Positions 1 to 6,689 of a DNA stretch of 9,301 bases are shown here, piece by piece. The notes beneath the pieces were generated by a model, which saw only the letters and a program-made list of their open reading frames with translations, was not told the DNA's origin and did not search any database. The first letter of the stretch is position 1. The number at the start of each line of letters is the position of its first letter. The stretch lies in contig CAMYNZ010000272.1 of the NCBI GenBank assembly GCA_947259865.1, positions 1 to 9,301 on the forward strand. The letters are read 5' to 3'. The DNA comes from an uncultured Desulfobacterales bacterium. GTDB lineage: Bacteria; Desulfobacterota; Desulfobacteria; Desulfobacterales; G020354645. A program made the translations under genes and the position numbers.

Positions 1-1041
1 AAAAAGCGACGGCGCAAAGATACCCCCGGATCCGCCGGAACCGATGGTGATCGATGTTGCCAGCATTTTGCATACGACCAGCAAAAGCAAAATCCACCAG
101 GCATAATGTTGCATGAGGGACAGATCGATGGCACCATAGCCAACACCCAGTATCTCAGGAAAAACCAGTCCCATCAGCCCCAGTATCAATCCACCGAGAA
201 CCGCTTTCAAATAGTCCGGCGGAAATTTGAGGCTGTCAAAAAGATCTTCCATTTTATAAAGCGTCCGAACAAAACCGACCGCTACCAGGGCGCAAAAAAG
301 CCCCAAAATTAGGTACAAGGGAAACTCCCAGGCACTGACGAGTTCATAGGCGGGAACGATGAAAGCCGGGGTATCCCCCAGGAAGTGTCTTGAAACAGCA
401 GTGGCGGTAACAGAAGATATGACAATCGGGCTGAAAGTCGCGACACCGAAATCACCGAGGATAATTTCAAGCGCAAACATCGAGCCCGCTATCGGTGCGT
501 TGAACGTAGCGGCAATACCGGCAGCCGCACCGCAGCCGACCAGGGTTCGCAGCCGATCGGCCGAAACCTTGCTCAGTTGTCCGATGGCAGATCCGATGGC
601 TGACCCGATTTGAACGATGGGGCCTTCCCGGCCCACGGATCCGCCGGTACCGATGGTCAGGGCGGAGGCCAATGTTTTTATAACCACCAGGCGTTTTCTG
701 ATCAGCCCGCTGCGGAGGGCGACGGCCTCCATTACCTCGGGGACACCGTGCCCTTTGGCTTCACGGGCGCCAAAATAAACCAGGGGGCCTACGATCAACC
801 CACCAAGGGCGGGTATCCAAAATTTATGATACCACACAAGCCCCGTAACCACATCCAGTAATTCGTCGGCAGAACCGTATGAGATTTTTTGGAAAAAATT
901 GATTAAAAGCCGGAAACCGACCGCGCCAAAACCACCGGCCAGCCCGACCATAATTGCCAGGACGCCCATAAGGGCATGCTCGTTGGTCTTCAGGCCCTTC
1001 AGCGTTGCATACCACCGAGATAATTGCGTTGCACCAGCCAT
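1..1041 (-). CDS. ClC-family chloride channel / Cl-/H+ exchanger, 3' end outside the window
   Basis: Integral membrane anion channel or exchanger of the ClC family. The frame is open without a stop from the ATG at 1041 to the left edge (347 residues), so the gene continues beyond the window. All family signatures are visible in order: GHGVPE at residues 97-102 (first anion-binding loop), GREGP at 137-141 with the gating glutamate at 139, GAAAGIAATFNAPIAG near 171-186, and GSGGSGGIFAPS at 334-345. The central tyrosine and any C-terminal CBS domains would lie outside. The start is supported by AAGAGG about 7 bases upstream. One oddity: the position matching the internal proton glutamate of E. 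coli ClcA (E203) is isoleucine 193, directly after the conserved E192. Channel-like or proton-uncoupled transport is therefore possible, but that is inference. The family assignment is secure. Confidence 0.95.
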   Translation of the reverse strand, partial: MAGATQLSRWYATLKGLKTNEHALMGVLAIMVGLAGGFGAVGFRLLINFFQKISYGSADELLDVVTGLVWYHKFWIPALGGLIVGPLVYFGAREAKGHGVPEVMEAVALRSGLIRKRLVVIKTLASALTIGTGGSVGREGPIVQIGSAIGSAIGQLSKVSADRLRTLVGCGAAAGIAATFNAPIAGSMFALEIILGDFGVATFSPIVISSVTATAVSRHFLGDTPAFIVPAYELVSAWEFPLYLILGLFCALVAVGFVRTLYKMEDLFDSLKFPPDYLKAVLGGLILGLMGLVFPEILGVGYGAIDLSLMQHYAWWILLLLVVCKMLATSITIGSGGSGGIFAPSLF

Positions 1042-1079
1042 ATATTGCCTCTTCTTCTAGAATTCGGTCATTTGTCATC

Positions 1080-1107
1080 AATATACCGTGATTTTTTTAG
1101 CCGCCAA
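1080..1107 (-). promoter_or_regulatory. candidate sigma-70 promoter of the ClC gene
   Basis: On the minus strand TTGGCG (1107-1102) is followed after 16 bases by TATATT (1085-1080), about 40 bases upstream of the ClC start. The -10 matches consensus at 5 of 6 positions and the -35 at 4 of 6. Prediction from sequence only. Confidence 0.4.
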
Positions 1108-1167
1108 GCCTAACAGAATGGTTTAAAAACTTCAAACCTAATCCTGTCCCAAAATCAAACCATATAA

Positions 1168-1385
1168 ATCAGGGGTCGGAGTATTTTTTGCACGACAAGA
1201 TGCCGGGTTATGGCCTGCTGAATCTGGCAGCGGCAACTACCATGCATTTTACTGCCTGCCGCATACAACATCCACTGTCCGAAAACTGACAGCGTTTTTG
1301 GCCTATCTCGGCCGCAGCCGCCCATTGCCCGTTAAAAGCACCGGGGCGATCATCTCACCGTGCAAAAAATACCCCGACCCCTGAT
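1168..1385. mobile_element. 218-bp element with 27-bp inverted terminal repeats, MITE/REP-like, non-coding
   Basis: The left arm (1168-1194) and the reverse complement of the right arm (1359-1385) agree at 26 of 27 positions, differing only at A/G in the GGGGTCGG(A/G)GTATTTTTTG core. The interior of about 164 bp has no credible open reading frame but contains small hairpins, such as GGCC-tatctc-GGCC. A near-identical end sequence recurs at 5341-5363. Size, inverted ends and lack of coding capacity fit a non-autonomous element or a paired REP unit of the kind moved by REP-associated Y1 tyrosine transposases. That mechanistic link is inference, because no transposase lies in the window. No clear target-site duplication is visible. 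Confidence 0.6.
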
Positions 1386-1418
1386 ACGATGTCTAAAATT
1401 TTCTCCAAAGTTGTTTTC

Positions 1419-1447
1419 TTGACAAAAAAGGATTTATGGTATCAAAT
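1419..1447 (+). promoter_or_regulatory. candidate promoter of recX
   Basis: A perfect TTGACA (1419-1424) is followed 17 bases later by TCAAAT (1442-1447, 4 of 6 consensus), about 60 bases before the recX start. No LexA-like palindrome was recognised nearby. It lies just outside the right arm of the inverted-repeat element. Confidence 0.4.
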
Positions 1448-1507
1448 AACCATCTTGATTCCGTACCGCAACCGTCTGGCTAGAAAAGCCGTAAAAACAA
1501 TATAGTA

Positions 1508-2158
1508 TTGCAAACAATAACATCGCTTGAGATACAAAAAGGCAATCCGGGCCGGGTAAATGTATTCCTGAACGACCGCTATGCCTTTGCAGTTCGGCTT
1601 ATTGATGCCGGGGTTTTGAAAAAGGGCCAAACGCTCAGCCCAAAAGAGATTAGGCGACTAAAAGAGGCGGATGACCGTTATAAAACCTATCGCACAGCGA
1701 TGAATTATTTGGTCTATCGTGCAAGAAGCCAAACGGAAATCGAACGTCATCTGAAACGCAAAGGCTTTACTTCGGAATTAATAAATCAAACGATTGAAAG
1801 ACTTCGCAGCCAAAAATATCTAGACGACCAGGAATTTGCGCGAGCCTGGTTAAAAAGCCGGACACGCCGCAAGCCTGCAAGCAAATCGGCACTGCAATTT
1901 GAACTCAAGCAAAAAGGGATTGACGAGAAAATCATTAAAGACCTATTGATGGATATAGACAATAATGAACTCGCGCGTACTTGCGTGGAAACAAAATTAC
2001 GCCTCTGGGGTGATTTGGACCGGGAGGATTTCAAAAAAAAAACGATCAACTATTTGAAAAGACGCGGGTTCAATTATGAAGTCTGTCTTAAGGCCTATCG
2101 GCATGCCTGGTCTATGTTGAATAATCGAATCCGGCCTTCATCTTATGACGGAGGCTAA
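1508..2158 (+). CDS. recX: RecX-family regulator of RecA
   Basis: Cytoplasmic modulator that binds RecA filaments and limits their extension during recombination and SOS. The N-terminus (ITSLEIQKGNPGRVNVFLND) and the opening about 60 residues match the beta-rich leader found in the longer RecX proteins. Helical repeats follow, with the typical RARSQTEIERHLKRKGF (71-87) and LDDQEFARAWLKSR (105-118) segments and a last repeat ending near residue 200. At 216 residues it is longer than the E. coli protein but normal for this subgroup. The start appears to be TTG at 1508: the in-frame TAG at 1481-1483 rules out anything much longer, and there is no ATG before residue 65. No strong Shine-Dalgarno sequence precedes it. 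recA is not adjacent within the window. Confidence 0.88.
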   Translation: MQTITSLEIQKGNPGRVNVFLNDRYAFAVRLIDAGVLKKGQTLSPKEIRRLKEADDRYKTYRTAMNYLVYRARSQTEIERHLKRKGFTSELINQTIERLRSQKYLDDQEFARAWLKSRTRRKPASKSALQFELKQKGIDEKIIKDLLMDIDNNELARTCVETKLRLWGDLDREDFKKKTINYLKRRGFNYEVCLKAYRHAWSMLNNRIRPSSYDGG

Positions 2159-2250
2159 ACCTTAAACCGGAAATAGGGCGAAAATGCTGTCGAGCCGATT
2201 TCCAGGCCATGCGCGCTTTGTGAGGTCTGTCAATCGCAGCGTGAGTTGTC

Positions 2251-2931
2251 ATGGAAGATACCCTGAGCATCAATCCTTTAGCACCACGAAAAAGAAAGAA
2301 TCTTGAGACGATCGCCAAGCAACTGGGCATTGACTTGGGTGAGACGGATACGCTGGTATCGGATATTATCCCCATACTCAAACGCAAGTATAAATTACTC
2401 ACCGGCAACTCCAAATCATCTCAAACCGACATCGAAAAAAATTTGACGTCCATTTTCGATGATGAATTACCAAAGGTGTTTTCCAATTACGCGCTCACCA
2501 GATTAAGGAACAACAAGACCGTACTGATTTATGTTGTTAAGAAATTATCGCCGGATATTACCGATTTGCGTGCCAAACAGCTCGTAGACGTTCAGGTGTA
2601 CCAGTCAGCAAAAATGCTGGCTGAAGAACTGGCCACCCAGTTGGGTATTCGCACGACCCACATACATGAATTCCGATCACAAATAGTACCCAAGCTCAAA
2701 AAACATACCAAAAACATGTATAAAAAAAGGGTGCAGGCTAAAGATCTAAAAAACGACATCGCCGTTTTCAAGCAGTTTGTCATTGATAATGTTTTTATCG
2801 ATGAATTTGAAAATCATCCCTTTATCCGCACCACGACCGATAAAACCAATCGTGCAATTCTGCCCCCGAAAGCCAAAAAAATTGCCTTAAAAATGATTGC
2901 GTCCTGGATGGATGAGGTGGGACCTAAATAG
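2251..2931 (+). CDS. conserved-looking hypothetical protein, basic and helical, 226 residues
   Basis: I do not recognise this protein. It is rich in lysine and in predicted amphipathic helices, has no cysteine, no signal peptide and no membrane segment, and so is probably cytoplasmic. Its last 40 residues include a FIRTTTDKTNRAILPPKAKK stretch followed by a short helix ending in WMDEV. The start is fixed by an in-frame TGA nine bases upstream, which leaves ATG 2251 as the first possible start; only a weak GTGAG precedes it. It lies 92 bases after recX on the same strand and may be co-transcribed. The basic composition would suit nucleic-acid binding, but no known domain supports that. Confidence 0.7.
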   Translation: MEDTLSINPLAPRKRKNLETIAKQLGIDLGETDTLVSDIIPILKRKYKLLTGNSKSSQTDIEKNLTSIFDDELPKVFSNYALTRLRNNKTVLIYVVKKLSPDITDLRAKQLVDVQVYQSAKMLAEELATQLGIRTTHIHEFRSQIVPKLKKHTKNMYKKRVQAKDLKNDIAVFKQFVIDNVFIDEFENHPFIRTTTDKTNRAILPPKAKKIALKMIASWMDEVGPK

Positions 2932-2933
2932 GA

Positions 2934-3018
2934 TTGATGATTTACGAATGACGATTGACTATTGATGGATATCAATCACCTTTCTTCAGTCGCCAATCTT
3001 CAGTCTTCAATCTTCAAT
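2934..3018. repeat. inverted clusters of 7-bp repeats (TTGACGA / CTTCAAT type)
   Basis: Directly after the stop of the preceding gene, five successive 7-mers of the TTGACGA type run from 2934 to 2968. After a 15-base spacer, five 7-mers of the CTTCAAT/CTTCAGT type run from 2984 to 3018. The second cluster is roughly the reverse complement of the first, so the block can fold as an imperfect hairpin with 7-base periodicity. It lies between two convergent genes, in a typical terminator position, but lacks a GC-rich stem or T-tract. Confidence 0.6.
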
Positions 3019-3025
3019 TGCAACA

Positions 3026-3712
3026 CTATCTGCCCACCAGGATGTCTCGCGCTTTGGGCCCACAGTTAAAAATCAGATCAAGTATGTAAAGGTTATCGAT
3101 ACGATTTCCCCAGAGCTGAGGGTAGATCAGGTTCGGGGGTGAAAAATACTTGACCGTAATCCCCGAGCTGCGGATTACGTCGCCGACAAGATACTATCTG
3201 GCTGCACCCTGGGCCAGAAATACGGTCCCGCCCAATTGCCGGCATATATTAACAAGAAGCCGGTCTCCTTGGCCGCAAGCACCTAAATCGGACTGCATGA
3301 TCAAACGGGTGTCAAGCTCAAGAAAATCGATGATATATCGGATAATCTCCATATTTAAGTCTATGATTTTTTCATGATCTGTTATAAAAATTTTTTCCAG
3401 AAACGGCAGATGTTCATCAAAGAACGGTGCATTGTTATAGGCGTGTTTGAGGCTTTCCAAATGTTTCCGTGCCCATCTACCCTCACGGCAAATTCTGACT
3501 GCGCCAATTTTCTGCAAGCCTAATCCTTTTTTCCAAACCGGTATCGTCAGCCACAGTTTTCCCTGATCGTTTTTGAAACGATTGCGTGTAATCCAGGTGG
3601 TTCCTCTTGGAAATTGGACCGCATCTAAAATAACAAGAGTTTCGCAAAGAATTGCTTTGCAGAAGAACCCCGGATAAGGCGCAAAATAGGGCTGATTGGC
3701 GGCGATGATCAT
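3026..3712 (-). CDS. WbqC-family protein interrupted by an in-frame TAG codon
   Basis: WbqC-like proteins are about 230 residues long and occur in cell-surface polysaccharide loci; their biochemical role is poorly defined. The N-terminus (ANQPYFAPYPGFF, then LDAVQFPRGTTWITRNR) is characteristic. The uninterrupted frame ends at a TAG (3196-3194) after 172 residues, directly after FLAQGAAR. Beyond it the same frame continues for 55 residues with the normal family C-terminus, including YPQLWGNRIDNLYILDL and FNCGPKARDIL, and stops at TAG 3028-3026. The restored length of 228 codons matches the family. Either a recent nonsense mutation has made a pseudogene, or the amber codon is read through. Automatic annotation would probably show only 3194-3712. 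The start has no strong ribosome-binding site; an in-frame TAA lies about 30 bases upstream. Confidence 0.85.
3194..3196 (-). other. premature in-frame amber codon in the WbqC-family gene
   Basis: TAG at codon 173 falls between GAAR and YLVGD. The flanking family motif is continuous across it with no shift of frame, so a single base change from CAG (Gln) or AAG (Lys), for example, would explain it. Confidence 0.8.
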
Positions 3713-3739
3713 AAGATTGCTGCTAGATGGTTTGAGGCA

Positions 3740-3910
3740 TTAATGATTCGAGCCGGCGGCGTTGTCCAGCGTGTTTAGAAATTCCCTGAACCAGGCCGGA
3801 TTATACATCAGGATATAGATGAGAAAAAAGGCGGTCAGCGGTAAAAAGAATATGAGCAGGTCGACCAGCAGTATCCCGCCCGATAATAACAAACGTTGGT
3901 TCATGTTCAT
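3740..3910 (-). CDS. small membrane protein, 56 residues
   Basis: A short frame starting at ATG 3910 (a second ATG lies two codons later). GGGAGAG sits about 5 bases upstream as a good ribosome-binding site. The protein begins MNMNQRLLLSGG and has a long hydrophobic stretch, roughly residues 13-35 (LLVDLLIFFLPLTAFFLIYI), ending in a short polar tail. It is therefore a single-pass, or possibly hairpin, inner-membrane protein. The function is unknown to me. The stop lies 27 bases before the WbqC-family start, so the two are probably co-transcribed. The good ribosome-binding site and clean membrane profile argue that it is real, although it is short enough to be missed by gene callers. Confidence 0.65.
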   Translation of the reverse strand: MNMNQRLLLSGGILLVDLLIFFLPLTAFFLIYILMYNPAWFREFLNTLDNAAGSNH

Positions 3911-4000
3911 GGGTCTCTCCCGAAGCTTTCTAAAAGCTTGAAATAGTCTTGTGACGGTTCGAAAGTATTTTGTGTGTATCTGGACTACATGCCACGAATT

Positions 4001-4822
<822 letters not shown>

Positions 4823-4906
4823 AAAAGTATTCTCCTCATCTGCTCTTCACATGCTTCTGCAAACATCCCTTCAAATGCAGTCTCACCATAGCATGCCAGT
4901 TTTTTT

Positions 4907-4967
4907 CTGTCACGAATAAGTGCCTTATATCGAATTCTGTCAAAAATATTATTTTCCTGTCAAAAAT
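4907..4967. repeat. three direct repeats CTGTCANNAAT, phased by 30 and 20 bp, upstream of nudC
   Basis: CTGTCACGAAT begins at 4907, and CTGTCAAAAAT begins at 4937 and again at 4957. The spacings of 30 and 20 bp place the copies on nearly the same face of the helix, 85-145 bp upstream of the nudC start. On the minus strand each of the two AT-rich copies contains TTGACA, so some could be -35 boxes, but no good -10 follows at 16-18 bases. A regulator-binding site is possible; no regulator can be named. Confidence 0.4.
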
Positions 4968-5031
4968 TACAGCCCCAAATATTTGAAGGGTAGAGGAGTT
5001 TTTCCTGCCAACCTTTGATAATAGCGGAATG

Positions 5032-5222
5032 AATTATCAGCAGCGAAATCGTGCACTGTTTGAAGGCATTAGGGAGCGTTGCCAAAGAACCGTCGGTAAC
5101 CCAAACCTATCTTGGGGGCAGGATGTTGATTTTACCCTTAATCTATTGTTATAATGTCTAATCGCTGTTCTTTGGCTACGACCCCTTATGCATGAGTTTG
5201 CACGATGCAGTCGCTGATGATT
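5032..5222. repeat. 191-bp imperfect inverted repeat (nested palindrome)
   Basis: Three pairs of arms nest around one centre. 5032-5040 pairs with 5214-5222 (8 of 9). 5048-5055 pairs with 5199-5206 (8 of 8, ATCGTGCA/TGCACGAT). 5066-5090 pairs with 5167-5191 (21 of 25, including the perfect GCCAAAGAAC/GTTCTTTGGC). The loop of about 76 bases contains a small CCCAA/TTGGG hairpin. Spacing between arms differs by a few bases on the two sides, as expected for an old inverted duplication or eroded element. Confidence 0.6.
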
Positions 5223-5340
5223 GAAGCGTACCCTGCAGCACATGCTATCTATTCTGATTCGCTCGCTAACCTTGCAGCTAACTGCGGGGATTGCACTCGC
5301 TATCGCGGCCCATGCAGTCCGCCGAAGACCTGTGGCGGAT

Positions 5341-5363
5341 CAAAAAAATTCCCCGACCCCTGA
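5341..5363. repeat. REP-like end sequence related to the 1359-1385 arm
   Basis: CAAAAAAATTCCCCGACCCC followed by TGA closely matches the right arm of the 218-bp element, apart from one added A and one A/T difference. Just inside it (5319-5340) is a TCCGCC/GGCGGA hairpin, resembling the subterminal hairpins of Y1-transposase substrates. No matching opposite end was found within the window, so this is a solo or decayed copy. Confidence 0.5.
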
Positions 5364-5377
5364 AATAATTGGTTTAA

Positions 5378-6466
5378 TTACATTGAGTCCAAATCTTTTC
5401 GAACAAATGGTTCGCAGCGCCGAGTATATTGTACCAGAGCATCCAGTTTTTGCCTGGCCTTGCCGGAATCAATTACAGCGGCGGCTCTTTTGATGCCGTT
5501 TTCCATGGCGCTATCCATACCGGCCACCATAAATCCGGCCGCTGCATTCAGCAAAACGATATCCCGGCAGGCACCCTTTTCTCCCGCGAGAACGTTGTTT
5601 ATTATCCTGGCGTTATCGCTGGCATTACCGCCTTTAAGCGCATCCAGCCCTGCCTTTTCCAACCCATAGTCCTCCGGCTGGATCATCAAGGTAGTAATTT
5701 CGCCATTCTCAAGACGGGATATCCGGGTGGTGCCGCAGATGCTGATCTCATCGAAGGTTTCTTCTCCAAAAACGACAAAGGCTTTACTGGCACCCAGGTT
5801 TTTCAGAGCCCGGGCCAGCTTCTCGGTCAGGGCCGGCTCATAAACTCCCAGTACATGAGCGGTTGCACCGGCAGGGTTTAGCAGGGGACTCACCAGGTTA
5901 AAGATTGTTCGGATCCCGAGTTCTTTTCGAATATGGGCAACATTTCTCATGGGCCCGTGCAGAAAGGGTATGAACAGAAATCCAATGCCAACCTTTCGGA
6001 TGCAGCCTTCCACATCGCTGTGGGAAATATCCAGCTTCACCCCCAGATCAGCAAGCACATCGGCGGAGCCGAAATAGTGATTTTCTGATCGAATCCCGTG
6101 CCTGGCGATTCTTAAGCCGCCGCCGGCCAGCACAAAAGCCGTTGCAGAGGACACATTAAATGTGCGCGTATTGTTATTACCCGTATCACCAACTTTTAAT
6201 ATGGTCTCATTTTCTAAATTGATATCATCTCGATCAAGGTTAATAAGGTGGTTGTTGAGCTGTAAATTTAGGACGCGTGATCCGATAGCTCTGGCCGCCC
6301 CGGTTATTTCTTCAGTGGTTTCGCCTTTCATACGCAGCGCCGTCACAAATGCCGCCGTCTGGGAATTTGGGACTTTTCCGTCAATCACTGCGGACATGGC
6401 TGTTTCCATCTCGGTTTCGGTTAAGTCTATTCCCATGACAATTTTCTGAATCGCTTCTGTGATCAT
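5378..6466 (-). CDS. trpD: divergent anthranilate phosphoribosyltransferase homologue (TrpD family)
   Basis: TrpD joins anthranilate to PRPP in tryptophan synthesis. The 362 residues cover the whole family fold: the N-terminal helical domain (1-65), then the phosphoribosyltransferase domain with TFNVSSATAFVLAGGG (102-117), GSADVLADLGVKLD (133-146), CIRKVGIGFLF (155-165), RKELGIRTIFNLVSPLLNP (180-198), FDEIS (238-242, metal-binding DE) and RDIVLLNAAA (301-310). Several active-site positions differ. The usual GTGGDG loop reads DTGNNN (94-99), KHGNR reads RHGIR (122-126), and the SSK-SGSAD approach reads NHYFGSAD. An AAGGAG (6478-6473) lies 6 bases before the ATG. A tryptophan-rich leader with two terminators lies directly upstream and argues for a role tied to tryptophan. 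No other trp gene is adjacent. It may have altered kinetics or a different acceptor. Confidence 0.8.
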   Translation of the reverse strand: MITEAIQKIVMGIDLTETEMETAMSAVIDGKVPNSQTAAFVTALRMKGETTEEITGAARAIGSRVLNLQLNNHLINLDRDDINLENETILKVGDTGNNNTRTFNVSSATAFVLAGGGLRIARHGIRSENHYFGSADVLADLGVKLDISHSDVEGCIRKVGIGFLFIPFLHGPMRNVAHIRKELGIRTIFNLVSPLLNPAGATAHVLGVYEPALTEKLARALKNLGASKAFVVFGEETFDEISICGTTRISRLENGEITTLMIQPEDYGLEKAGLDALKGGNASDNARIINNVLAGEKGACRDIVLLNAAAGFMVAGMDSAMENGIKRAAAVIDSGKARQKLDALVQYTRRCEPFVRKDLDSM

Positions 6467-6482
6467 TTTTTTCTCCTTTCTT

Positions 6483-6518
6483 AAAAAAAATGCCGCGAGG
6501 ATATTGACCCCACGGCAT
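6483..6518 (-). terminator. second (proximal) intrinsic terminator of the trpD leader
   Basis: On the minus strand an 11-bp stem (6518-6508 with 6500-6490; 9 Watson-Crick and 2 G-U pairs) with a 7-base loop is followed by a run of eight T's. It ends within about 10 bases of the trpD ribosome-binding site. Its ascending arm begins GCCGTGGGGTCA, nearly the same as GCCGTGGGATCA of the first terminator, so the two look like duplicates. Confidence 0.75.
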
Positions 6519-6530
6519 CTCTAGTCGCGA

Positions 6531-6576
6531 AAATAAAAAAAGCCGTGGGATCACAAGTTGGTGATCCCACGGCTTT
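6531..6576 (-). terminator. first (distal) intrinsic terminator of the trpD leader, attenuator stem 3:4
   Basis: A perfect 16-bp stem (6576-6561 with 6554-6539) with a 6-base loop is followed on the minus strand by TTTTTTTATTTT. It starts 20 bases after the leader-peptide stop. The ascending arm can instead pair with 6601-6611, as expected for an attenuator. Confidence 0.9.
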
Positions 6577-6637
6577 AGAATTTTGGGTTAGCTGATCATG
6601 GTGGGAACACCTCCCCGATGTTGTCCTGCCACCACCA
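6560..6637 (-). promoter_or_regulatory. trp attenuator: Trp codons, 1:2 stem and 2:3 antiterminator
   Basis: Region 1 is the TGGTGGTGG run (6637-6629), which can pair with CCCACCA (6605-6599) in region 2. Region 2, GGTGTTCCCAC (6611-6601), pairs with region 3, GTGGGATCACC (6570-6560), at 10 of 11 positions. Region 3 is also the ascending arm of the first terminator. A ribosome stalled at the Trp codons would leave region 2 free and prevent termination. A ribosome that reaches the stop (6598-6596), just past region 2, would mask it and allow termination. The same region 2 could also pair more weakly with the second terminator arm (6513-6505). Confidence 0.8.
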
Positions 6638-6682
6638 GCAGTGAGATAAAAATAAATGCGTGAACGGAATATTATTATTCAT
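6596..6682 (-). CDS. trpL: trp leader peptide, 28 residues with three consecutive Trp
   Basis: The short frame begins MNNNIPF at ATG 6682 and ends EVFPP before TGA 6598-6596. Residues 16-18 are encoded by TGG TGG TGG (6637-6629), preceded by a Cys codon. Such a Trp run in a short peptide directly ahead of a terminator and a trpD homologue is the hallmark of ribosome-mediated attenuation, where tRNA-Trp charging is sensed by stalling. The same frame is open as far as 6796, but only the short form from 6682 fits a leader. The ribosome-binding site is weak (AGAG about 9 bases upstream). Confidence 0.82.
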   Translation of the reverse strand: MNNNIPFTHLFLSHCWWWQDNIGEVFPP

Positions 6683-6689
6683 AACTGAT

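Larger units (their letters stand above)
1042..1507. other. gene-free interval between the ClC gene and recX
   Basis: This 466-base spacer separates two divergently transcribed genes. It holds a candidate ClC promoter, a 218-bp element with long inverted repeats, and a candidate recX promoter, each listed separately. I see no coding potential; the only open frame across 1442-1630 is antisense to the recX start. Confidence 0.7.
4823..5377. other. gene-free 555-bp interval filled with repeats
   Basis: Between the nudC start and the trpD-like stop I find no protein supported by motifs. The open frames at 5037-5243 (minus) and 5221-5493 (plus) have no recognisable features. The interval holds three phased CTGTCA repeats near nudC, a 191-bp imperfect palindrome, and a REP-like end sequence, each listed separately. 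It resembles the remains of one or more small mobile units. Confidence 0.6.

Noticed and set aside
610..1081. Open frames antisense or out of frame to the ClC gene
   Set aside because: The ClC frame carries all family motifs across the same bases, and the alternatives show no recognisable protein features.
3912..3930. AAGCTTT-CTA-AAAGCTT hairpin after nudC as a terminator
   Set aside because: Short AT-rich stem with no T-tract on the minus strand.
5037..5243. 68-residue minus-strand frame in the trpD-nudC gap
   Set aside because: Arg/Cys-rich low-quality translation without a ribosome-binding site; it overlaps the long palindrome.
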